Source: CAZTHL01 sp964613585
GTDB taxonomy: Bacteria > Pseudomonadota > Alphaproteobacteria > DSM-16000 > Inquilinaceae
Direction: 5' to 3'
Length of the DNA: 7,649 nt
Assembly: GCA_964613585.1 (NCBI GenBank)
Contig: CAZTHL010000130.1
Coordinates: 1 to 7,649 of the forward strand
In this document: positions 1 through 6,679 of the stretch, in pieces
Layout: each line of letters starts with the position of its first letter
Numbering within the stretch: the first letter of the stretch is position 1
Translations under genes and position numbers: made by a program
Notes under the pieces: generated by a model
Seen by the model: the letters and a program-made list of their open reading frames with translations, nothing else
Database searches by the model: none
Told to the model about the DNA's origin: nothing

Positions 1-169
1 CCAGGGTCGACTTGCCGCTGTTGCGGAAGGCCATCAGCAGCAGCCGCCGGTCCTCACCGCGCCAGCGCCGCTCGAGCCAGGTCGCGATGCGGTGGTGGTG
101 CGCCGGCGTGGTCAGACCCTGATCCCGGTTCCAGACCTCGACGAAGATCGGAAAGTCGACGCGTCTCAC
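1..169 (-). CDS. Phage terminase large subunit (TerL), N-terminal part
   Basis: This is the ATP-driven DNA-packaging motor and nuclease that fills the phage prohead. Only the first 56 residues are in the window, and the frame is still open at base 1. Reading starts at a GTG (169-167) that overlaps the stop of the preceding gene as GTGA. The fragment shows the lead-in typical of TerL proteins, WNRDQGLTTPAHHHRIATWL (residues 13-32), then a hydrophobic strand and a terminase-type Walker A motif, FRNSGKST (residues 48-55), with K53 as the expected phosphate-binding lysine. Walker B and the nuclease domain must lie left of the window. The start has no strong ribosome binding site, so translation is probably coupled to the upstream gene. 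The next Met, at residue 46, would remove the conserved lead-in. The family is clear; whether the full gene is intact cannot be seen. Confidence 0.9.
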   Translation of the reverse strand, partial: MRRVDFPIFVEVWNRDQGLTTPAHHHRIATWLERRWRGEDRRLLLMAFRNSGKSTL

Positions 170-486
170 CGGGGCTCGTCCGGAAGATCCGGGAAGCGCG
201 CCAGCGCGCGCCGCGCCTCCTCGACCACCTCACCCAGATCCGCCTCCTCGGCGGCCCGCGCCCCGGCACGGTCGGCCGAGGCCCAGCGCGCCAGCTTGAC
301 CAGGGTTTCCAGATGCTGGAGCGCCGCCTTGCAGGCGGCATGATGGGCGGCAAACTCCTTTGTGTCCTCCGGCTCCCGGGCCTCGCTGAGGGCGAAGCGC
401 TCGTAGCTGGCGATCGCCTGATGCATGGCGTGGGGCAGCAGCGCGGCGATGTCCCGACGCAGCGCGTCGATGGTGTCATGGCTCAT
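166..486 (-). CDS. Small helical phage protein, candidate small terminase subunit
   Basis: A 106-residue acidic protein, predicted all-helical, rich in Ala, Glu, Asp and Arg, with no signal peptide or membrane segment. It starts at ATG 486-484, one base after the spike stop codon, and its TGA overlaps the GTG start of the large terminase by four bases. I recognise no domain. The functional suggestion comes from position: in T7-like genomes the small terminase subunit (gp18, 89 residues, helical) sits just before the large subunit, and this protein matches it in place, size and predicted fold. Residues 1-70 look like a compact helical bundle, and residues 71-106 form an acidic helix followed by a proline-containing tail. 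It could instead be a minor tail-assembly or regulatory protein. I am confident it is a real gene because it fits tightly into the coupled cluster; the function is inferred. Confidence 0.62.
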   Translation of the reverse strand: MSHDTIDALRRDIAALLPHAMHQAIASYERFALSEAREPEDTKEFAAHHAACKAALQHLETLVKLARWASADRAGARAAEEADLGEVVEEARRALARFPDLPDEPR

Positions 487-487
487 G

Positions 488-2230
488 TCAGGAGTTCCTG
501 CCGATGATCCACCAGCCGGCGCCGTTCGAGGCGACGGTGGTGGCGTGGCCTTGCTGGGCCAGGATGAGCGGCTGGCCGTCGGGGCTACCGCCGTCGACCG
601 CCTTGACGGTGACCCCGTGTGGCGAGCTGTCGGTCTTCTTGAGCGTCACCAGATATCCGTTCGACGGACCTGCTGCCGGCAGTCGGGCCTCCACCGGACC
701 GGTCCAGGCGCTGATCAGGTGTACCCGCCGGGCCAAGTCGATGTCGATGCTCGCGCTTCCCTCGTGAAACGCCGTCTCGTAGCGTACCGCTCCGAGCGTC
801 GCCCGGGGCGCGTCGAGCTCGGCGATCCGGGTGCCGGCAAGGCTGTTCTTCATCGGCCAGCCGGCGTTGATCAGGACAGTGGTCCCGGTGCTGTGGTCGG
901 CCACCGCGGGTCCGGCGCTGGCCGAATGCAGATTGACCACGCTGGTCTCGTCCGCGCCGGGCTCGATGAGGACATTGGTCACCGGGCCCAGCGTCTCGGT
1001 GTACAGGTTGAGGATCTGGGTCTTGTAGGAGCCGGCGCCGACCCGGAAGCAGCTGTGGGCGCCGGGGCTGAGATTGGCCTCGCATTCGTTGAATGTGTTC
1101 ATGAAGCGGCCGTGCTCGACGTAGAAGCCGCTGCCGGTGATCGGCCGGGACAGGCTGTAGACCCGCACATTGTGGAACTTGTTGCTGTTGGGGCTGTCCC
1201 CGGCGCCGGACCGGGTGAGCAGCACGCCGTGCTCGGCCGGCTGCGCGATCAGGATCCGCTGAAGGGTGTTCCAGTAGCAGGGCTTGTCCGGGTCCTCGTA
1301 GCCGTCCAGGACGAGCCCGATGCCGGCCTGCCAAACGGACAGGTCGACCAGCGCGTTCTGCACGCAGGGCCCGTCGCGGCCGCGCAGCCGGACCCCGATG
1401 GCGCCTCCGACGAGCCGCAGACCCTGCACGGTGGCATAGCTGGAGCGCAGCTCGATCACCGGCACCTGATCGCGGCACTCGATGACCGAAGCGTCGCCGG
1501 CGCCGTGCAGGCGTTGCCCGTGGCCGAGCGGCAGGGTCACGGCCGTGCGGTAGGTCCCCGGCGGGACGCGGATCGAGCGCGCCGCGGCCAGGGCGGCCGC
1601 GAACGCGGCGGTGTCGTCGGACAGCCCGTCGCCGGTCGCGCCGAAGTCCTTGACCGACAGGTCGTCCCCCAGCTTCTGCTCGACGAGCCGGGGCCGGGCT
1701 CCCGGCGCTGCCGCCAGGAACTCGGGCGGCGCGCCGCCCAGATCGCCCAGAGGCCGCACCGTCAGGTTGCCGTCGCCATCGAAGGCCAGGGCCTTGTTGG
1801 CCCGCACGCCGCGCTCCGGCAGCTCGAGCCGCGCTGGCCGGTCGTAGTCCGGAGCGCGGAGCGCGCGGGTCAGCAGATCGTCCAGCTGCTGATCGACGGC
1901 CGTGCGCTGGTCCAGCTCGTCGTTGAAGCTGTCCGCGCGCATGTCGCCGCCTTGCAGGAAATCGGTCTCGCGGCGCACCGTGAGCCGGCGCCGCAGCGTG
2001 ACCACCCGGCCCGCCTCCGGCGGCACGGCGAACACGATCCGCCCGCCGTCGCTCTCGCCGCTGCCTTCGACCGTAAAGCCGCCGCTCAACGGGCCCTGGT
2101 CGAGAAACACCTGCAGGTCGTCCTGGCGGAAGATGGGGAAGGGGAAGGTGAAGGCGGTCTGGCGGCCGTCGGTCGCGTATTGCGCCCGTGGCGTCCGATC
2201 GCCGATCTTGATGTGGCCGGGCATGGTCAA
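488..2230 (-). CDS. Tail spike: T7-fibre-like N-terminus plus beta-helix (pectate-lyase-like) domain
   Basis: A 580-residue receptor-binding protein expected to sit on the short tail as a trimer and to bind, possibly cleave, a host surface polysaccharide. Residues about 10-125 resemble the head-proximal domain of T7-type tail fibres: YATDGRQTAFTFPFPIF (19-35), then RRETDFLQGGDMRADSFN (86-103) and a helix with ELDQ and QQLDDLL. Residues about 190-460 start with VKDFGATGDGLSDDTAAF (193-210), the classic entry to the pectate-lyase superfamily right-handed beta-helix, and continue with short repeating strands and Gly/Asn turns. Residues about 480-580 form a beta-rich tip ending in GWWIIGR, a pattern common at the ends of phage fibres. 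There is no signal peptide. The start is a TTG overlapping the previous stop (TTGA), chosen because GGAG lies 5 bases before it; ATG at 2224 is the alternative, two codons shorter. Catalytic residues cannot be assigned from sequence alone. Confidence 0.88.
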   Translation of the reverse strand: MTMPGHIKIGDRTPRAQYATDGRQTAFTFPFPIFRQDDLQVFLDQGPLSGGFTVEGSGESDGGRIVFAVPPEAGRVVTLRRRLTVRRETDFLQGGDMRADSFNDELDQRTAVDQQLDDLLTRALRAPDYDRPARLELPERGVRANKALAFDGDGNLTVRPLGDLGGAPPEFLAAAPGARPRLVEQKLGDDLSVKDFGATGDGLSDDTAAFAAALAAARSIRVPPGTYRTAVTLPLGHGQRLHGAGDASVIECRDQVPVIELRSSYATVQGLRLVGGAIGVRLRGRDGPCVQNALVDLSVWQAGIGLVLDGYEDPDKPCYWNTLQRILIAQPAEHGVLLTRSGAGDSPNSNKFHNVRVYSLSRPITGSGFYVEHGRFMNTFNECEANLSPGAHSCFRVGAGSYKTQILNLYTETLGPVTNVLIEPGADETSVVNLHSASAGPAVADHSTGTTVLINAGWPMKNSLAGTRIAELDAPRATLGAVRYETAFHEGSASIDIDLARRVHLISAWTGPVEARLPAAGPSNGYLVTLKKTDSSPHGVTVKAVDGGSPDGQPLILAQQGHATTVASNGAGWWIIGRNS

Positions 2231-2742
2231 AGCCGCTCCGTGAGGCCGGAGAGGGTGTGCAGCCGCCGGCGGCCGGCCAGGCGCGAGCGCTCGATCAGGT
2301 TGAGGCGCCGACGGTATTCGGCGTCCCGATCGATCGTGGCCAGGCGCGCTTGGCGCTCCTGGTCGAGGGCCGCGCCGTCCGCCGCCGACTCGTCGACCAG
2401 GCCGAGCAGCAGCGCCTCGCCGGAGCCCTCGGGCGCGACCAGGCCGCGCGCGCCCAGGCTGGCCCGCTGCCGCGAGACCGCACGCCGGAGTGCATCGCGC
2501 CGGCGGCGCTGCTCCCGCTCGGTCTCCCGCTCGGTCCGGGCGCGTTGCTCGGCTGCCTCGGCCTGATCCTGCTGCTGCCGCAGGTCCACGTGCTCGACCT
2601 GGGCATCGAGCTCCCGCGCCTGCTGGCGGTAGGCGGCATGGCCGTGCGCCGTCCGCAGGGCGGTGCCGGCGACGTCGTGCGCGGCTTGCAGGCCCTGGGC
2701 GGCGACGGTCAGCACGGTGGCGATGGGGGTGAGGGCGGCCAT
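2227..2742 (-). CDS. Internal virion protein, T7 gp14-like (coiled coil)
   Basis: A 171-residue protein that is probably carried in the capsid and ejected into the cell envelope at infection, as T7 gp14 is. Residues 1-35 are hydrophobic and Ala-rich, with possible membrane affinity. Residues about 38-98 form a long charged helix rich in Gln, Glu and Arg, likely a coiled coil. It is followed by RQRASLGARGLVAPEGSGEA (91-110), a pattern I associate with gp14-type proteins (a helix ending in an ASL-ARG turn and a GS-containing loop), and by a second helix with QERQARLATIDRDAEYRRR (128-146). T7 gp14 is of similar length (196 residues). It starts at ATG 2742-2740, sharing one base with the stop of the nozzle gene, with AAGG 10 bases upstream; a longer in-frame start at 2817 lies inside the upstream gene and is unlikely. 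The gp14 assignment rests on pattern and gene order, not a firm domain match. Confidence 0.68.
   Translation of the reverse strand: MAALTPIATVLTVAAQGLQAAHDVAGTALRTAHGHAAYRQQARELDAQVEHVDLRQQQDQAEAAEQRARTERETEREQRRRRDALRRAVSRQRASLGARGLVAPEGSGEALLLGLVDESAADGAALDQERQARLATIDRDAEYRRRLNLIERSRLAGRRRLHTLSGLTERL
2236..2239 (-). promoter_or_regulatory. Ribosome binding site that favours the TTG start of the spike
   Basis: On the minus strand, GGAG lies 5 bases upstream of TTG (2230-2228) and 11 bases upstream of the ATG at 2224. The shorter spacing is closer to the usual optimum, so the rarer TTG codon is the better start. It also gives a four-base stop/start overlap with the preceding gene, like the other junctions in this cluster. 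Confidence 0.5.
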
Positions 2743-4649
2743 CAGTCGTTCACCTTCAGCTCGGTTGTCACGGAAAGCAGGCAGAAGGGCAGGGGCGTGT
2801 CCTGCTCGATGCGCCATAGCGGCCGGGTGGCATTGCGCGTCCAGCCGAGGTGGCGCACGCGCCGGTCGCCGGTGAAGCGCGGCGGTGGCTGGTCGAAGGC
2901 CGCGCCGGCGATGGTTCGCAGCGGCACGTCGGCGAGCCCGCGGCCCAGGTCGAGGGTGAGCGCGCCGGTCTCGTGAAGGCGGAACACCGTCTCGACCGGG
3001 CGCACGGCGACGCCGTGGCTGCCGCCGGTCATCTCGGCCAGGAACGGCGGCATCGGCTCGATCCGGTGCGCGTAGGGCAGGCCAATGGCGACCCGGCGGG
3101 CGGGACCGGCGAGGGTGACGGCGCCGCCAAGGATGCCGTGGTCGCCGCGGTCGACATCGTCGGCGACCACCCTCACCGTCCGGCCCTCGAGGTGGTCAAG
3201 GCCGGTCCATGTCGCCTTGCCCGTCTCGTCGGAGCCCGTCAGCGCGGCATCGAGCATGGTCTCGCCGCTCAGCCTCTCGAGCGACCAGCCGTTGGCCCGG
3301 CCGACCGCCAGATAGACGGCGCCGCCGGACACGGCGACCGCCCCCACCGAGCCGTCGGTGCCGAGGCGGGTCCAGGCCGTCACCTTCTCCGCGCGATAGG
3401 CGGTGAGGGCGCTGACCGACCCGTCGGCCATGACCACGAAGAGCAGGCGCCGGTTCTGGTCGTAGTCCTGGTCCACCGGCCGGTCGACGAGATGGCGGGC
3501 CAGCAGCGCCAGATCGACGGTGCCATAGGCCTGCTCCGAGTCGGTGTACAGAAACTCGCGGATCTCCCGGTCGTTGCGAGCGGCGAACAGGGTCGCTCCC
3601 TCGACGTCGCGAGGCGGCACCGCGCGGTCCACCGGGGATCCGATCCGGGTCTGCCGGCGCAGCTGCACCGTGCTCGGTGTCAACGGCTCGCCGGTCACCA
3701 TCCATTCGGCGCCCGATGTGAACACCTGCAGATGGCGGCCGGAGAAGACGCTGCGGATGGCGTTCACCTGATCGGACAGGATCGGGAACTCGATGCCCTG
3801 GTCGTCGAGCCCGGAGCCCAGGTCGAAGTCGAACATGTCCCCGGAGCGGGACATCCACAGCCGGTTCGGCAGGTCGCGCGAGCCACCGACCACCAGCCGG
3901 TCCTGATGAAACGTGGCGCAGACTGGAAAACCGCGCGCGGCGGACCAGGCAGCCTCGTCCCAGTCCCCGGTGGGCGCGATGCCGGGCAAGGGCTGCGTGC
4001 CGAGCACGGTGCCGGCGATCCGCGCCGCATGAAGGTAGGCGTCGATGCGCACCTGCCGGGCCGCGATGCGCAGCCGCGCGCCGACATGGTCCGGCATGAA
4101 GACGGGCGCGCTGGCGGCCACCTCGATGGCGCCGCTGGTGCCGCTCATCGCCAGGCTGACCTCGGCGTCCGCGAAGCGATAGAACGGCCGCCGGACCGTC
4201 CCATCGGGCCGGATCAGGGGCCAGGGCTGGCAGCGCCAGTCCGGATCGGCCAGCCGGCTGACCGTCTGCGGCTCGACCGCGGGATGGCAGACCAGCAACG
4301 TGTCGGCGCTCTGCGTCCAGGTGAGCTGGGCGAGCTGGTCGCCCCTCCAGGGTGTTGCGATGCTGGCGATGAGCGCGTCGTCGCGGTAGACCCTGAGCGC
4401 CCGGTCGGTCAGGGCCAGGAGGTAGGCCTGCTCGGTGTTGAACTCGAAGCCGATCAGCCGCGCAGGACCGGGCAGTCGATCGACGAAGCGCAGGCCGTCA
4501 CGGCGCGCCAGGCCGCCGGTCGGGTGGATGAACACGTTGGTCAGCCGCGCTGCCCCGTTGGCATAGGCCCGAAGGTCGCCGCGGCCGAGCATCAGCGGGC
4601 TGATCTCGCCCGACGTGAAGCTGGTCTGCAAGGTGCGCAGCCGGCTCAT
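2742..4649 (-). CDS. Tail tubular protein B / tail nozzle, T7 gp12-like
   Basis: A 635-residue protein expected to form the distal tube (nozzle) of the short tail, below the gp11-like adaptor. The N-terminus has a signature seen in many podovirus-type prophages: TSFTSGEISPLMLGRGDLRA (9-28), then YANGAARLTNVF and PTGGLARRDGLRFVD (43-57). A second recognisable block is FPVCATFHQDRLVVGGSRDL (241-260), followed by PNRLWMSRSGDMFDF. HLQVFTSGAEWMV at about residues 306-318 and the repeated short strands after it suggest the beta-propeller-like architecture of T7 gp12. It is shorter than T7 gp12 (794 residues). There is no signal peptide or membrane segment. Its ATG overlaps the stop of the gp11-like gene as ATGA, and its TGA overlaps the next ATG by one base. 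In some genomes this family is annotated only as hypothetical or as a stabilisation protein. Confidence 0.78.
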   Translation of the reverse strand: MSRLRTLQTSFTSGEISPLMLGRGDLRAYANGAARLTNVFIHPTGGLARRDGLRFVDRLPGPARLIGFEFNTEQAYLLALTDRALRVYRDDALIASIATPWRGDQLAQLTWTQSADTLLVCHPAVEPQTVSRLADPDWRCQPWPLIRPDGTVRRPFYRFADAEVSLAMSGTSGAIEVAASAPVFMPDHVGARLRIAARQVRIDAYLHAARIAGTVLGTQPLPGIAPTGDWDEAAWSAARGFPVCATFHQDRLVVGGSRDLPNRLWMSRSGDMFDFDLGSGLDDQGIEFPILSDQVNAIRSVFSGRHLQVFTSGAEWMVTGEPLTPSTVQLRRQTRIGSPVDRAVPPRDVEGATLFAARNDREIREFLYTDSEQAYGTVDLALLARHLVDRPVDQDYDQNRRLLFVVMADGSVSALTAYRAEKVTAWTRLGTDGSVGAVAVSGGAVYLAVGRANGWSLERLSGETMLDAALTGSDETGKATWTGLDHLEGRTVRVVADDVDRGDHGILGGAVTLAGPARRVAIGLPYAHRIEPMPPFLAEMTGGSHGVAVRPVETVFRLHETGALTLDLGRGLADVPLRTIAGAAFDQPPPRFTGDRRVRHLGWTRNATRPLWRIEQDTPLPFCLLSVTTELKVND

Positions 4650-5218
4650 GAGCGGCGCGCCTCGATCAGCGGAAACTGCTCGAAGGCGGGCGGCGTGTCC
4701 TGCTGGCCGTCGATCAGGCGGGCCAGGCGAAGCTCGTCGGCGGCCAGCCGGGTCAGGCTCTCGGCCCGGCTGGTGCTCTCGGTGAGCGGGATGCAGAGCT
4801 CGGCGGCCAGCCGGGCAATGAGCGCGTGGTCAAAGAACGGTGGAGTGTCCTCCTCCGCGGGTCGGAACAGGTAAGTCAGCACCACCGCGTCCGCGTTGGT
4901 GTGGAGGCGCCGCTCGGCGATGCGCATGGCGAGGCCCCGGCCGCGGCCGCCGGTGCCGGCGGACAGCGCCCGGAGGAAATCGGCAGGCAGAGCGAAGGCA
5001 TGGCGGTAGTCGGCGACAGGCTTGTCGATCAGCCGGTTGAGCACGGCCTGCCCGGTGGCGAAGCTCCAGGGATGCGCCGACAGCAGGGCGTCGCGCGCCG
5101 GCCCGTAAAGAGCGCCCGCCACCTCGGCCTCGGCGGTGTCATCGTTGAAGCCGTTGATCGGCGTCGCGCCGATCTTGAGCAGGGCGCGGCTGGCCAGCGC
5201 CACCGCGGAAAGCGCCAT
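4646..5218 (-). CDS. Tail tubular protein A / adaptor, T7 gp11-like
   Basis: A 190-residue protein expected to form the adaptor ring between portal and nozzle. The sequence fits the gp11 family: MALSAVALASRALLKIGATP at 1-20, INGFNDDTAEAEVAGALY (21-38), ALLSAHPWSFA (44-54), the DYRHAFALPADFLRAL stretch (70-85), a strand with VVLTYLFRP (112-120), FFDHALIARLAAELCIPLTE (128-147), and a final helix with ARLIDGQQDTPP (166-177). T7 gp11 is 196 residues. The start ATG at 5218-5216 has GGAG six bases upstream, within TTTGGAG. An in-frame ATG at 5278 would add 20 residues that look non-coding and run into the intergenic hairpins, so I reject it. The stop overlaps the next start (ATGA), indicating coupled translation with the nozzle protein in stoichiometric assembly. 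Confidence 0.85.
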   Translation of the reverse strand: MALSAVALASRALLKIGATPINGFNDDTAEAEVAGALYGPARDALLSAHPWSFATGQAVLNRLIDKPVADYRHAFALPADFLRALSAGTGGRGRGLAMRIAERRLHTNADAVVLTYLFRPAEEDTPPFFDHALIARLAAELCIPLTESTSRAESLTRLAADELRLARLIDGQQDTPPAFEQFPLIEARRS

Positions 5219-5290
5219 GGTCGTCTCCAAAGGCTTGCAAGCGATGGGTGAGGACAAGGTCCGGCCCCGGCGGCGCATCCGCCCGGGCCG

Positions 5291-5323
5291 GGCCTTGAAC
5301 GCAAGGCCGCCTGATCAGGCGGC
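5291..5323. repeat. Palindrome and hairpin at the capsid/tail gene boundary
   Basis: Bases 5306-5323 are an 18-bp perfect palindrome, GCCGCCTGATCAGGCGGC, which contains the stop codon of the 88-residue gene. Overlapping it by three bases, GGCCTTG (5291-5297) can pair with CAAGGCC (5302-5308) around a four-base loop. The two structures compete for bases 5306-5308. No U-rich run follows on the minus strand, so this is not a clear intrinsic terminator. It lies in the 96-base gap between the capsid-associated genes and the coupled tail genes, a reasonable place for partial termination, RNA processing or 3'-end protection that would lower tail relative to capsid expression. The bases are certain; the role is inference. 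Confidence 0.5.
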
Positions 5324-5581
5324 GGTGTTGGTGGAGCCGATCGCGGTCATGTCCGCCACGTCGATGGCGCCGTCGGCGTTGGCCGCGACGCGGAACAGTC
5401 CGCCGCTGGTGCTGTCCTCGGTGTTGGCGAAAATCATGTCGCCGACCCGCAGCAGGTCGCAGGCTGTGGCGAAATACTGCGGCGCCGCCACCTCGGCGGG
5501 GGCGTCCGCGGTCCTGTAGTGCCACAGCGTGAAGCCGTTGGCGTATGCGAGCACGCTCAGGTCCTTGATCTCGAAGGCCAT
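5315..5581 (-). CDS. Small capsid-associated protein of unknown function (88 aa)
   Basis: An 88-residue protein encoded 37 bases after the capsid gene stop. It starts at ATG 5581-5579, with GGAG seven bases upstream. The sequence opens with MAFEIKDLSVLAYANGFTLW (1-20) and has YFATACDLLRVGDMIFAN (36-53) followed by GLFRVAANADGAIDVADM (61-78), which suggests a small beta-barrel or sandwich. It has no signal peptide, membrane segment or catalytic motif. I have the impression that a similar short gene follows the capsid gene in related prophages. Its place and its likely beta fold make a capsid decoration or head-stabilising protein the best guess. It does not resemble a scaffold protein, which would be longer, helical and highly charged. 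The gene call is firm; the role is inferred from neighbours. Confidence 0.72.
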   Translation of the reverse strand: MAFEIKDLSVLAYANGFTLWHYRTADAPAEVAAPQYFATACDLLRVGDMIFANTEDSTSGGLFRVAANADGAIDVADMTAIGSTNTAA

Positions 5582-5618
5582 GGTGAGTCTCCGGCGAAAG
5601 GGGGGAAGGCGCGGCCGC

Positions 5619-6437
5619 TCAGGCCTCGGCGCAGGGCATGGCGACGACGCCGGCGCCGTCGATCAGGCAGGCGCCCTGGCTCATCATGTTGTTGACGAAA
5701 TGCGCGGCCCGGTCGCCGTGCCAGGTGATGTCGGTCTCCACGTCGGCCCCCGCGGCATGGCCGACGGCGGTCTTGTGGTACCAGAAGCAGCGTCGCACGG
5801 TGCCGTCGAGCGGCAGGCCGGAATGCGGCAGCCAGAGCGTGCCCAGCCAGCGCTTGGCCTGGGTGCCTCGCCAGGGCAGCTCGTCCGGCCCCAGATAGTC
5901 GGCGCTGGAGAACTCCTCGAGCGCCAGCAGGTCCGACCATTGCTTCCAGCCGACGACCGCGTAGCGCTGGCCGTCATCCGGCACGTCGGCGGCGCCGAGC
6001 CGCTCGAAGGCGGCCAGCACCTTGGCCTTGGTGAGGGCGTCGGCGCCCGTGCCGGCCACGGCCGGCGTCGCCGTCAGCGCCGCGATGATGAGCTCGTCGG
6101 TCTTGCGGCCGAGGGCGTAGGCGCCGGCGTTGGCGATAACGGTCCGCTCGTCGATGTTGGTCTTGAGCTCGTCGAGCCGATCGACCCAGTCGCCGGCGTA
6201 GAAGTCCGCCAATTCGCAGGTGGCGGGCTCGTGCTCCAGGTTCATCACCGGCACCTGGCCGTGGCGGGCCTTGGACGAGGCGATGCCCTTGCCGACCTTC
6301 TGGAAGGTCGTGCTGGACCCACGCACCCCGTTCTTGCTGCGCACAGTCGCGCGCAGCTTCGACCCCATACGCTGATAGGCCTCATGCACCTCGCGCTCGA
6401 ACTGCTTGACGAACGCTTGATCGATCGAAGTCGCCAT
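5619..6437 (-). CDS. Phage major capsid protein
   Basis: A 272-residue protein expected to form the icosahedral shell. Recognisable stretches are AFVKQFEREVHEAYQRMGSK (8-27), TTFQKVGKGIASSKARHGQV (43-62), FYAGDWVDRLDELKTNIDER (79-98) and ANAGAYALGRKTDELIIAAL (102-121), which together fit a capsid family common in prophages of Alphaproteobacteria and related groups. The Val/Ile-rich helix near 97-121 followed by an alpha/beta region with YAVVGWKQWSDLL (159-171) is compatible with an HK97-type fold, though I cannot prove the fold. It is shorter than T7 gp10A (345 residues). I chose ATG 6437-6435 because GAGGA lies five bases upstream and because the in-frame extension back to a GTG at 6602 is a low-complexity Arg/Gly/Ala stretch unlike a protein. 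It is the first phage gene on the left-facing transcript, and no portal or scaffold gene precedes it. Confidence 0.88.
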   Translation of the reverse strand: MATSIDQAFVKQFEREVHEAYQRMGSKLRATVRSKNGVRGSSTTFQKVGKGIASSKARHGQVPVMNLEHEPATCELADFYAGDWVDRLDELKTNIDERTVIANAGAYALGRKTDELIIAALTATPAVAGTGADALTKAKVLAAFERLGAADVPDDGQRYAVVGWKQWSDLLALEEFSSADYLGPDELPWRGTQAKRWLGTLWLPHSGLPLDGTVRRCFWYHKTAVGHAAGADVETDITWHGDRAAHFVNNMMSQGACLIDGAGVVAMPCAEA

Positions 6438-6665
6438 CCTGGTCCTCGCTGTTCTCTGTGGCTTGCCGTGACCGCGGGCCGTCCGCCACGGCGCGGACGC
6501 GCCGGACCGATCGCGGCGGTCCTGACGGACGACCGCGCTTGCGGGCGCGCCACGCGCCGTGCCGCCCGCGGTGCCGGTCCCTCTGCAGGACACGGCCGCC
6601 ACGGGGTCGGCTCGTTCGGTCGGGTCGGGGTGGATCGCCGTCGGCGGCTCGAAGCTGCCGCCCGA

Positions 6666-6679
6666 GCGGCGTACGCCGC
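6666..6679. repeat. 14-bp perfect palindrome in the capsid-gene leader
   Basis: GCGGCGTACGCCGC is a perfect inverted repeat. It extends imperfectly: CGCCC (6659-6663) can pair with GGGCG (6685-6689), and AGC (6653-6655) with GCT (6692-6694). It starts about 25 bases downstream of the predicted transcription start near 6705. It could act as a protein-binding operator on DNA or as a stable hairpin near the 5' end of the late mRNA. The symmetry is certain and the role is not; GC-rich DNA makes short palindromes fairly frequent. Confidence 0.4.

Noticed and set aside
425..2566. Very long plus-strand open frame (713 codons) opposite the spike and internal protein genes
   Set aside because: The translation is low-complexity Arg/Ala/Gly/Val without domains and lies antisense to two genes with clear phage family features. 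Long antisense frames are expected in DNA this GC-rich.
2743..2817. 25-residue N-terminal extension of the gp14-like protein
   Set aside because: It would lie wholly inside the end of the nozzle gene. The ATG at 2742 gives the one-base overlap typical of this cluster.
2850..4874. Plus-strand open frame of 674 codons opposite the nozzle and adaptor genes
   Set aside because: It has no recognisable motif and a biased composition, and the opposite strand carries the conserved gp12-like and gp11-like sequence signatures.
5219..5278. 20-residue N-terminal extension of the gp11-like protein
   Set aside because: The ATG at 5218 has GGAG six bases upstream and starts the conserved MALSAV sequence; the extension is Arg-rich and not family-like.
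6438..6602. 55-residue N-terminal extension of the capsid protein to a GTG at 6602
   Set aside because: The extension is Arg/Gly/Ala-rich and looks like translated leader. The downstream ATG at 6437 has a well-placed GAGGA and begins the recognisable capsid sequence.
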